From Candidatus Hydrogenisulfobacillus filiaventi (GTDB lineage: Bacteria > Bacillota > Sulfobacillia > Sulfobacillales > R501): 64,000 nucleotides of DNA. Under the pieces are notes generated by a model. It was not told where the DNA came from. It worked only from the letters and a program-made list of their open reading frames with translations, and searched no databases. The translations under genes and the position numbers were made by a program. Shown piece by piece: positions 57,330-64,000 of this stretch. Position 1 is the stretch's first letter. Every line of letters begins with the position of its first letter. The DNA lies in NCBI GenBank assembly GCA_902809825.1, contig LR778114.1:1798001-1862000 (forward strand). Direction: 5' to 3'.

Positions 57330-58216
57330 GGGACATGACAGTCCCGAACCCAAATTCTGCGCAAAGGGAGATTCGTGTAGGTTTGGGAGAGCGGCTTCGC
57401 ACATCTGGGAGAGAGCCAGATCCGCTCCTCTCTGCGGCCGTCGCCGCGCCCCGCCGCCGCCCACAGGTAGCGGGCGAACCGCCTCCCGCTCCAGCCGTCC
57501 CGCTCCAACGCATCGTACAAGGGATGCGCATAGCCGCTCACGATGGCCATGCCGCGCAGGTGGCGCAGCCGGTCGACGAGTTCCGCATGATCCGCTTCGG
57601 CCATCTCGTGTCGATAGGCTTGAGGAGCCGTCCGCGTGGACGCTGGATAGGGCGGGTCCAGATAGAATAGGGTGTCTGGGCCATCATAGCGGTCGAGGCA
57701 GACCCGCCAGTCCAGCCGATCCACCACCACGCGGCGCATGCGGGCGTGCCACTCCGGGAGCAGATCCACGGCACGCAACCACGTGGCCGCCGGATTGGCC
57801 GATGTGGCGAATTTGACGTAGGACCAGCCCTGATGGCTCGGGTCCACGAGCGCCAAGAAGCCGGCCCGCACCATGAACCACCACCGGGCTGCCGCCTCCA
57901 CCGGATCCGGATCCCTCCAGCCTTCCCCCTTCCACGCCTCGAACTCGGCGCGGTTGTATGGCTGCGGGGCGCATCGCCGGGCAAAGCGTGGAAAGAGATC
58001 CTCGTTCCGCAGCACTCGGAAGAAACCCACCAAACCATCATCAATGTCGTTGTACACCTCGAGATCCGATGTCGATGGGGGCTTCGAAAACAGCACGGCG
58101 GCCGATCCTCCGAACACCTCCACATACGTTCGATGCGGAGGCAGCATCCGCACGACGATCGGTGCCATCGAGGCTTTGCCTCCATACCACTTCAGCGGGG
58201 CCACCATGCTTCCCAT
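57299..58216 (-). CDS. D12-class adenine-N6 DNA methylase, 3' end altered by IS-D
   Basis: 305 aa as it stands. KWYGGKASMAPIVVRMLPPH and VEVFGGSAAVLF (SAM binding), LDPPYPAS (the DPPY motif) and EERIWLSP near the end are the D12/Dam-type methylase blocks. Dam-family members modify GATC, but target specificity cannot be read here. The natural C-terminus (after LSPRC) was replaced by IS-derived codons; with IS-D removed the frame is 289 aa. Start at MGSMVAPL behind GGAGG. Confidence 0.8.
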   Translation of the reverse strand: MGSMVAPLKWYGGKASMAPIVVRMLPPHRTYVEVFGGSAAVLFSKPPSTSDLEVYNDIDDGLVGFFRVLRNEDLFPRFARRCAPQPYNRAEFEAWKGEGWRDPDPVEAAARWWFMVRAGFLALVDPSHQGWSYVKFATSANPAATWLRAVDLLPEWHARMRRVVVDRLDWRVCLDRYDGPDTLFYLDPPYPASTRTAPQAYRHEMAEADHAELVDRLRHLRGMAIVSGYAHPLYDALERDGWSGRRFARYLWAAAGRGDGRREERIWLSPRCAKPLSQTYTNLPLRRIWVRDCHVPHLISWQPAA

Positions 58217-58309
58217 AAACACAGCCTCCATGTGGCGGTCGAGCCCGAGAAAAGCGAGGGCACCATCCCCGCCACGGGGTGGCACCCGTTCCGCGATCGC
58301 CGACGTCCC

Positions 58310-59107
58310 TTATGCCCAGAGCAGCAGATCCGGCGCGACGCACACCAACGCGCCCGAGTCCACCGCCTCCCGGACGCTACCAACGCCCAGAGCCTCCGGC
58401 ACGGCGCGGCGTGCCCATTCCAGCGCCCGCGCCGCCGGATCGGACGCGGAGATCCGAAGGGGTCGGGGCGGGCGATCCGGAGCGCAGACGCCGAGGATGG
58501 CGTGGGCGGGCTCCAGGGACGCCCACCACCAGCGCCCGTCGCGATCCAGGGCCAGCCACCAGATCGGGGAGCGCTCCGGATCCTCGCCTAGGGCCGCCAG
58601 CACCTCCGCCTCCGGGGGGTCCGCCGGAGGCGCGGCATAACGCAAGGCCGGAACCGCCGGGGGCGGCGGAGCCCACGGATCCCACGTGGACGCGCCGAGC
58701 CACAGCCGGGCGCAGGCGTTGCAGAGCGTGCGGTAGAGCGGGCACCACTCCGATCGACGTTCCCGCAGAATCCCCGGCCGGCCGCAGTGCTCGCAGATGA
58801 CGAGGGATCGCCGCTCGGCCTCCTCCACCAGGGAGGCGACCCGCCGCCGCGCCTCCCCATCGCCGTCCGCGTCGTAGTAGAACCGCAGGCCGCCGAACTT
58901 CTCCTTGACCTGGCGGACCTCAAGATGCAGACCGCCGTCCCGCGTCAGGCAGGTCAGCGCGTGGGTCAGGTCCGCCAGCAGGCGGAACCATCCATCGTCG
59001 CACTCGAACCCGAACCCCAGGAGCGACCGCATGGGATCGGCCCAGCCCGGATAGCGGTACAGGCCGGGAGCCAGAGCCGCGATGGCCTCCTCCAGCTCGC
59101 GTCGCAT
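58310..59107 (-). CDS. zinc-ribbon protein of phage/mobile-element type (265 aa)
   Basis: GFECDDGWFRLLADL, VKEKFGGLRFYYDADGDGE and LVICEHCGRPG with a second pair CNACARL, a combination frequent in proteins of phages and plasmids whose role is unknown. C-terminal half is Ala/Pro-rich. Confidence 0.65.
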   Translation of the reverse strand: MRRELEEAIAALAPGLYRYPGWADPMRSLLGFGFECDDGWFRLLADLTHALTCLTRDGGLHLEVRQVKEKFGGLRFYYDADGDGEARRRVASLVEEAERRSLVICEHCGRPGILRERRSEWCPLYRTLCNACARLWLGASTWDPWAPPPPAVPALRYAAPPADPPEAEVLAALGEDPERSPIWWLALDRDGRWWWASLEPAHAILGVCAPDRPPRPLRISASDPAARALEWARRAVPEALGVGSVREAVDSGALVCVAPDLLLWA

Positions 59108-59134
59108 GGCTGCGTCCCCCCTCGTCGCCCTCTC

Positions 59135-59206
59135 CTACCCAAACAGGCCCAACTGCACGGGCACCTCCATCACGGCGGGAGATTTTTCACATGCGCCGCA
59201 CCACAT
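59135..59206 (-). CDS. micropeptide with CxxC and QLGLF (23 aa)
   Basis: ATG after AAGGAGGCCGCACG. MWCGACEKSP carries a CxxC pair and the end PVQLGLFG matches the beta sliding clamp-binding consensus QLxLF. It may be real, but it is short. Confidence 0.4.
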   Translation of the reverse strand: MWCGACEKSPAVMEVPVQLGLFG

Positions 59207-59271
59207 CGTGCGGCCTCCTTTTCTCTCGATCCCGATCGCCCGATCGTATCGACCGCTTTGGCCGACCCTGG

Positions 59272-59320
59272 CTGCTGGGCCCGAAGTCGGGATCGGGCCT
59301 CCGGCCCATCCGCCCAGCAG
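59272..59320. other. large intergenic hairpin next to IS-E
   Basis: Arms CTGCTGGGC and GCCCAGCAG enclose two inner GC stems. Lies between the micropeptide and the IS-E right end. Role unknown. Confidence 0.4.
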
Positions 59321-59354
59321 AGGGTCAACGGGCGCGGCCTGAACCTCCCCCCGG

Positions 59355-60927
59355 CTAAAGCCGGGGGGTTCTAAGGGGAACCACCGCAGTCTCTCCCCGG
59401 CTCTCGCCACACGCTTGTGCGTGCGCTACAACATCCAGGGCCTCGGCTTTGGCTGTCCCCTCTTCCGCGGGCGACCCACTCCGACTCCGGGGTGCTGCCC
59501 CGAAGGAGGACGGCTTCCGCCGCCCATTCGCAGGTTCTGTGGCTTCGCTCCACGCCGCCCGCAGGAGCCGTTCCGCACCTGACCAAGCGGTATCCGCCAG
59601 GTCCGCGTGGAGCAGACCGTCCTCCCCCACGCACCGCGCCAGGAAGGCAGAGTAGAGATCGCGCTGCATCTCGATCCCGCAGGCGCACCGGTGGACGCGC
59701 TGCGAGAGCGGTTTCTTCTGAACCCTGCCGCATCCGTGGCAGACCTGGGAGAGCTTCGTTTGGCGCGTGGAGAACTCGATCACCCTGCCGCCGGCGCTCT
59801 CAGCCTTGCGGCGGAGGATCGAGACAAACTTCCCCGGCGCGCACACCCCCACCGACCTGCCATATTGCCGCTGGAACGCGCGGTACGAGAGCTTTTCCGT
59901 CTTGACGACCCGGCCCATCGCCAGGATACGGTGGGCCAATTCGCCGTGCAGCGTTTCGCGGTGTGCTGCCTCACGGCGGAGGAGGTCGGCCAACTCGGCC
60001 TCGGTCCGACGCTGGCGGTTGGACTTCACCCACCGCTTCGGGCCTGGCTTGACCCGCCCATCCGGCAGGTAGTTGTCTGGGTTGTTCGCCCGACGCTGGC
60101 GGTTCAGCTTCCGCTGGAGCCGGCGGACGACTTGGTGCTTGCGCACGACCTCCTCGCAGAACCCCTCAAGCCTCAAGAAAGGCGGCATCCTCCCCAACCA
60201 CCGCGATGGTGGACGGGCCGATGTCCAGTCCGACCGCACCCTCGCCGATCCGATGGCACGGCTTTTGGTACGGGACGCCCTCGCAGACGAGTTGCGCGTA
60301 GAAACGGTCCCGGCCACCCAATTTGCGGCGCACCAGCCGCACGTATTTCACTCGGCTGCCGAGCGCATGGCCGATCACCGGATCGCGGGGGTCGATGACG
60401 GCCGGCAGGCTGAGCTCGAACCATTCGACATGATCCCCGCGCCAGCGGATGCCCGCGTGGTTGGACTTGCCCTCCACCGTGTCCAGCTGGCGGTATCCCT
60501 TGAACCGAGGCCGGCCGTGTTTTCCCAGGAGCCATTCATTCGCGGCCGCGAAGGCGCGGGAAGCCAGTTTCTGCGCCACGTGCACGTCCAAGTGATCGCG
60601 GAACGCACGCTGCCGGAGGCGCACGGCGTATCGCTGCAAGGCGGCGTCGGTGAACTCCACCGACCGGCGGCAGGATTGGAATGCTGCGGACCGCTCACCA
60701 CCCTTGGGCATGCGCCGGGCGAACCGGTACGCTCGGCGTTCCCGCAGCAAGCGCGCCCGCCGCAGCGCCTCTCCCAGGCAGGCGTTGTACACCTGCCGCG
60801 CCGCTTCCAAGCGGGTGGTAAGGCAGCGGGCTTCCACCGGGGCGACCCGCAGCGGGATCTCGCAGATAAACGACGGGGTGCGCTCAGACCCGCTTCTGCT
60901 GCTCGATGTATTGCTTGATGACGGCAA
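59355..60927 (-). pseudogene. tnpB: TnpB of IS-E, frameshifted
   Basis: N-terminal part runs to AVGLDIGPSTIAVV (RuvC I) and stops at 60166; the rest (EGFCEEVVRKHQ, TEKLSYRAF with RuvC II Glu, zinc ribbon CHGCG and CACG, MQRDLYSAF) is in another frame open from about 60190. One shift near 60180 would join them to ~520 aa. Start TTG overlapping tnpA. Confidence 0.8.
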
Positions 60928-61291
60928 GGGGCGCGCCTCCCACGGTGGCGACAAAGTAGCTGTTGGTCCAAAGGGTCGGCAGACGACTGCGCAGCCATCG
61001 GAACTCGTCCCGCAAGAGCCGGGACGACCGGCCCGTGATCTTCCGAACCAGTTTGTGAATGCCGAACTGCGGATCGACTTCCACCAGAAGATGCACGTGG
61101 TCGGGCATGACCTCCAGTTCGATGACCTCAGCGCCGCATTCTTCAGCTACGGTACGTATAATCTGCTTCAGCCGCTCAGCGACCTCGGGAACCAGGACCG
61201 GGCGGCGGTACTTGGGACACCATATGACGTGATACTTGCAGGAATAGACCACGTTGTTGTTCGATTTGTACTCCACCATGTACCGTGGCAT
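60884..61291 (-). CDS. tnpA: Y1 HUH transposase TnpA of IS-E
   Basis: 135 aa, PDHVHLL (HUH), IKQYIEQQ (Tyr) and GRSSRLLRDEF; clearly close to the IS-C TnpA. Confidence 0.95.
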   Translation of the reverse strand: MPRYMVEYKSNNNVVYSCKYHVIWCPKYRRPVLVPEVAERLKQIIRTVAEECGAEVIELEVMPDHVHLLVEVDPQFGIHKLVRKITGRSSRLLRDEFRWLRSRLPTLWTNSYFVATVGGAPLAVIKQYIEQQKRV

Positions 61292-61441
61292 GGAAGTATT
61301 ATACCATACCCAACCAGCATAATCAGAGGTACAAACCGGCCGCCTTATCCCCGTGGCTGAAGCCAGGGGCTTGCGGCGGCCCTTTCTCGGTCATCCAGCA
61401 CGATGAGCGCTTGGCGGGACGGGGACAGGGGAATCCTCATT

Positions 61442-61810
61442 CTACTCGGGATACGGGGACTCGACGCGGCGCACAACCTCTGCGGAGAGGACCTGTTCAC
61501 TAGCCAACTCATGCACCACGAGGCGCGCCCGGTCCATTTCGCCCAAGCGATCGTATTTCTCCTCCGCGCTGGCGGAGGCGTCTTCGGCCGGCAGTCCCAG
61601 AGCCCGGTTCAGCCGCTGCTGGTCCACAAACGCCCCGCCGTAAGGATTGGAGGCGTCCGTCAGGCAGATGGGATGATCGCACACACGACGTTCCCGCAAC
61701 GCCTCCACGGCCGCGGCCAACGTCGGGAAGCAGCCGAACTCGCTCCACTCGTCCGGGTCCGTATTCCCATTCTCCTGATAGTCCGTGCAGGAGCGCAGAA
61801 ACCACCGCAT
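61442..61810 (-). CDS. hypothetical protein (122 aa)
   Basis: DEWSEFGCFPTLAAAVEAL near the N-terminus and an acidic helical region. ATG start; a GGAGGG lies 30 bases upstream, so the true start could be upstream. Unknown. Confidence 0.5.
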   Translation of the reverse strand: MRWFLRSCTDYQENGNTDPDEWSEFGCFPTLAAAVEALRERRVCDHPICLTDASNPYGGAFVDQQRLNRALGLPAEDASASAEEKYDRLGEMDRARLVVHELASEQVLSAEVVRRVESPYPE

Positions 61811-61870
61811 GGGAATCGGGCCATGCGCCCAGAGGTGGCGCGGCCCTCCCTCCTTTCTCTTCCTTGCCGC

Positions 61871-62095
61871 CTAGATCTCTTCCACCAAATCCCGATCGCA
61901 CAGATCGCACAGCAACAGCCCAGGCTCCGCGTTCTCGATGTCCCAGTAGAACAGCGGCTTGGGTGGGCCGCAGTGTGCGTCCAAACGGCTGACCCGGGCC
62001 GGGTTCGCCTCCGCGCACTCCGGGCACAACAGGGCGCATCGCCCATCCCGGGTGTCCCAGAGAAAGCCGTAGATGCGCAGGTTCGATCCGGGCAT
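61871..62095 (-). CDS. small zinc-ribbon protein (74 aa)
   Basis: CPEC and CDLC pairs, two beta hairpins (LRIYGFLWDTRDG). ATG after GGGAGGCG. One metal site likely. Confidence 0.65.
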   Translation of the reverse strand: MPGSNLRIYGFLWDTRDGRCALLCPECAEANPARVSRLDAHCGPPKPLFYWDIENAEPGLLLCDLCDRDLVEEI

Positions 62096-62140
62096 TCGAC
62101 ATCGCCTCCCGGCTCTGCGCTGATCGCCGCGCCCGCATGC

Positions 62141-62146
62141 TACAAT
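62141..62146 (+). promoter_or_regulatory. extended -10 promoter of the 62244 gene
   Basis: TGCTACAAT, with TG one base before TACAAT; a -35 box is not clear. Confidence 0.5.
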
Positions 62147-62243
62147 GACGCCGATGCCGATGAGGAGGAGCGGGTTCGCACGTGCCCTGTGCACGAGCGG
62201 AGTCGTTCCTGGAGAGCGCCGGAATCGAGGAGGAGCAGGAGCC

Positions 62244-62645
62244 ATGACCACCACCTATCGACCGCAGCCGCTGGCGCGAGCTTGGCAAGCCGTTGTGGAG
62301 GGGAGGCTCGACCCGCACATTGCGCTGGGCGACTTTCTGGACGACTGGCGGAGAGCCCCGTCGACTGATCGGGCGCTCCTCATCGTGGACCCGATCCCGG
62401 ACAGCGCGGATCCGACCGTCCATCGCTGGGGCGCGTTCGCGGCCGCGCTCGTGGAGCATCTCACCCGGACGGAGGGACTGCCCACGCCGCCCTGGGCGTT
62501 CGACGAGCGCTGGGTGCTGCCGGAGCCGTGGTTCATGCTGGGGCGCGGCGCGCTGTGGGCCTGGCAGATGGTCGCGACGCCTCCGGCCTGGAAGCGGCGG
62601 CGCATCTTCGGCGGCGATGAGACCATGCTGATCGGCCGGGTTTGA
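62244..62645 (+). CDS. hypothetical protein (133 aa)
   Basis: ATG after AGGAGGAGCAGGAGCC. ALGDFLDDWRRAPSTDRALL and WVLPEPWF, otherwise helical. Small plus-strand accessory gene, perhaps with its own extended -10 promoter. Not recognised. Confidence 0.6.
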   Translation: MTTTYRPQPLARAWQAVVEGRLDPHIALGDFLDDWRRAPSTDRALLIVDPIPDSADPTVHRWGAFAAALVEHLTRTEGLPTPPWAFDERWVLPEPWFMLGRGALWAWQMVATPPAWKRRRIFGGDETMLIGRV

Positions 62646-62662
62646 GGGTGCCTGCCCACCGC

Positions 62663-63013
62663 TCAGAGTGCCGCCGCGTCGGCCTCCGCCAGCAGGAGAG
62701 GCGGGCTGTCGGCCATGGCCGCCAGCAGGCGGGCGCCCCGCAGCGCGGCCTCCCGGGCCATCGGGGTCGATGAGGGAAAGGGCGGATCTCGCAGTTGTGC
62801 GCACGCATGCGCAACGGCCGCCAGACGCCGCACCTCGTCCAACGGCATGCAGATCCAATAGCCGCCGTCTTTTTGGACGCCCCCAACCAAATCCCACAGC
62901 ATCCGGGGCTCTCCAGACGCCGGGTGGACGCGCATCAGGATTCCGGCCGCCTCCCGCAGTGCAACCATCGGTGGCCGCGGCACAAAATAATACGCCTCCA
63001 TGCGCTCACGCAC
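62663..63013 (-). CDS. hypothetical protein (116 aa)
   Basis: GTG start overlapping the EAL-like stop. YYFVPRPPMVALREAAGIL, then a Trp/Gly turn and a helical Ala-rich C-terminus. Likely translated together with the EAL-like gene. Unknown. Confidence 0.55.
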   Translation of the reverse strand: MRERMEAYYFVPRPPMVALREAAGILMRVHPASGEPRMLWDLVGGVQKDGGYWICMPLDEVRRLAAVAHACAQLRDPPFPSSTPMAREAALRGARLLAAMADSPPLLLAEADAAAL

Positions 63014-63581
63014 GCGCCTCCGCCTCCGTCCGCACCCCCATGGGTGCCGCTCCCAGCCATGTGGGGCGCGCCACCGCCATGCCCCAGACCGCCGCGACTC
63101 CGATCCCGATGGCTCGACCCACGGTGGCCTCGTGCTCCGCCCGCATCACGGCGTGCGCCGGGTCCATCGGCTCCGGATCGCGATCCGTCACCTCCACCAT
63201 CACGTCGCCCAACTCCACGCCCCATCTCTCCGCTGTGCGGCGATCGACGATGATGGGAGCCATCGATTGCAACAAGCGCAACTCGGCAATTGGGCGGACC
63301 TCCTCCTCCCGCTGCACCACCCACGCCATGGGCCGGATCGCCTCCGTGACACGGCGCAGACCGGCGACATCCTCCAATCGGTGGACCCGCGGGGCAGGCA
63401 TCCACACCGGCTCCGGCGGCAGCAGGCCAAGGGCCCTCCATCTGGCGGCGTCCAGCAGCGCCTGCTCAAGCACCCGATCCCCGTTGGCGGAGAAAGGAGC
63501 CGACGTGCGCCAGACGCGGGCCACAATTTCCCCGGTGGACGGGCGCATCACCGGTTGCAGCGCATACTGCACCACCCGCAA
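63006..63581 (-). CDS. degenerate EAL-like protein (191 aa)
   Basis: TTG behind GAGGAGG. ALQPVMRPSTGEIVARVW matches the start of EAL domains, with VW where EAL should be, and the end VAAVWGMAVARPTW matches the GxGFAxARP end. The middle has lost the DDFG, KxD and AExVE ligand motifs, so it cannot act as a phosphodiesterase by the known mechanism; it could bind c-di-GMP or a partner. Related to the 48282 gene. Confidence 0.6.
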   Translation of the reverse strand: MRVVQYALQPVMRPSTGEIVARVWRTSAPFSANGDRVLEQALLDAARWRALGLLPPEPVWMPAPRVHRLEDVAGLRRVTEAIRPMAWVVQREEEVRPIAELRLLQSMAPIIVDRRTAERWGVELGDVMVEVTDRDPEPMDPAHAVMRAEHEATVGRAIGIGVAAVWGMAVARPTWLGAAPMGVRTEAEARA

Positions 63582-63615
63582 TGCGGATCCTCCTCATCAT
63601 CCAGATCCAGATTGC

Positions 63616-63966
63616 TTAAAACGCATGGTCGGATCGTTGACCGGTTACCTCATCCTCTGGCGATTGGCCACGCACCCAAGTGGCCCATCGAAGGCCACGC
63701 AGCCAACTCCACCACGCCAGGCGGCGCACCCATCCCGGCCTCAGCGGCACGACCCATGGGCCTATGGGCGCCACCCAGGATCTGCGGGCGATCCGCGCGG
63801 CGGCCAGCGACGTGACCGCCGCCAATCCGCGCTGTGGGCGATGGCGCCGACGACGACCCACAGGCGATGCAGAGCGTCCGGATTGCCAGACGACGCCCAG
63901 CCAAGCCCCAATGACAAACGCCCAGGCCACCAGAGGAGCCAGGATCGCCAGCAACTCCAGCGCCAT
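63616..63966 (-). CDS. membrane protein (116 aa)
   Basis: ATG after AGGAGG. N-terminal span (LLAILAPLVAWAFVIGAWLGV), basic middle, a second weak span WVRRLAWWSWLRGL. Unknown. Confidence 0.55.
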   Translation of the reverse strand: MALELLAILAPLVAWAFVIGAWLGVVWQSGRSASPVGRRRRHRPQRGLAAVTSLAAARIARRSWVAPIGPWVVPLRPGWVRRLAWWSWLRGLRWATWVRGQSPEDEVTGQRSDHAF

Positions 63967-64000
63967 GCCAAGGCCTCCTGTTCCAAGGCACCTCGCTGAG

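Larger units (their letters stand above)
55293..57399. mobile_element. IS-D, IS607-type element
   Basis: 2.1 kb, plus orientation, with a serine-recombinase tnpA and a tnpB. Both junctions share CACATCT. Inserted near the 3' end of the adenine methylase gene. Confidence 0.75.
59339..61389. mobile_element. IS-E, IS605-type element
   Basis: About 2.05 kb, minus orientation. Right end hairpin CCCCCGGCTTTAGCCGGGGGG, left end CGAGAAAGGGCCGCCGCAAG after GATGAC, close to the IS-C left end. Boundaries good to a few bases. Confidence 0.75.

Noticed and set aside
59135-61442. In-frame fusion of the micropeptide to sequence beyond IS-E when the element is removed
   Set aside because: Open frame but the upstream part overlaps a large hairpin and has no ribosome site or protein-like composition.
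1-64000. CRISPR array, rRNA genes or prophage structural genes
   Set aside because: No regular spacer repeats, no rRNA and no capsid, tail or terminase genes were found on either strand.

Overview
The window is high-GC bacterial DNA that reads like part of a large plasmid or plasmid-like element of a Gram-positive, Firmicutes-type host. The host assignment is inference. It rests on cell-wall-binding repeat (CWB2-type) surface proteins, strong AGGAGG ribosome sites, sigma-A-like promoters and lipoprotein signals. No rRNA or housekeeping operon is seen. The only replicon-maintenance genes are a ParM/ParR-type partition pair (46.9-48.2 kb), and there is one tRNA-His. Almost everything is on the minus strand.

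Layout. 0-3.4 kb: the end of an operon ending in a large TrbL/VirB6-like membrane protein that runs off the left edge, preceded by a possible structured leader with terminator. 3.5-20 kb: Tad-type pilus cluster 1 (TadZ, CpaF ATPase, TadB, TadC, pilin-like peptide, TadE-like proteins, CpaB, prepilin-peptidase-like protein). Inside it lies a tandem duplication of about 3.7 kb carrying lipoproteins, secreted proteins that share one C-terminal domain, truncated C-terminal cassettes and DUF4160/DUF2442 pairs. 20-23.4 kb: a YdjM-like membrane protein, a small membrane protein and a GGDEF domain fused to a TadZ/MinD-like ATPase domain. 23.5-35.5 kb: Tad cluster 2 with its own surface lipoproteins and a Cys-rich secreted protein. 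35.5-36 kb: a candidate type I toxin-antitoxin unit between two 126-bp repeats. 36-43.8 kb: VKOR, a thioredoxin-fold protein and small accessory proteins. 43.8-46.7 kb: a nested IS pair. 46.9-54.1 kb: one operon with a CAP/CWB2 surface protein, PilZ, small proteins, XseA/XseB, EAL and ParM/ParR. 54.2-64 kb: small zinc-ribbon proteins, a D12-class adenine methylase interrupted by an IS607-type element, another IS200/IS605 element and a degenerate EAL-like protein.

How it may fit together (inference). The two Tad machines would assemble pili and export or anchor the secreted and lipoproteins. VKOR plus the thioredoxin-fold protein could oxidise the Cys-rich exported proteins. The GGDEF-TadZ fusion, the EAL protein, the PilZ protein and the degenerate EAL protein together look like a mobile cyclic-di-GMP circuit that could control piliation. 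Five IS200/IS605/IS607-type elements are present. Removing four of them on paper restores four open genes (94-aa protein, zinc-ribbon protein, host TnpB, adenine methylase), so these insertions are recent and well defined.
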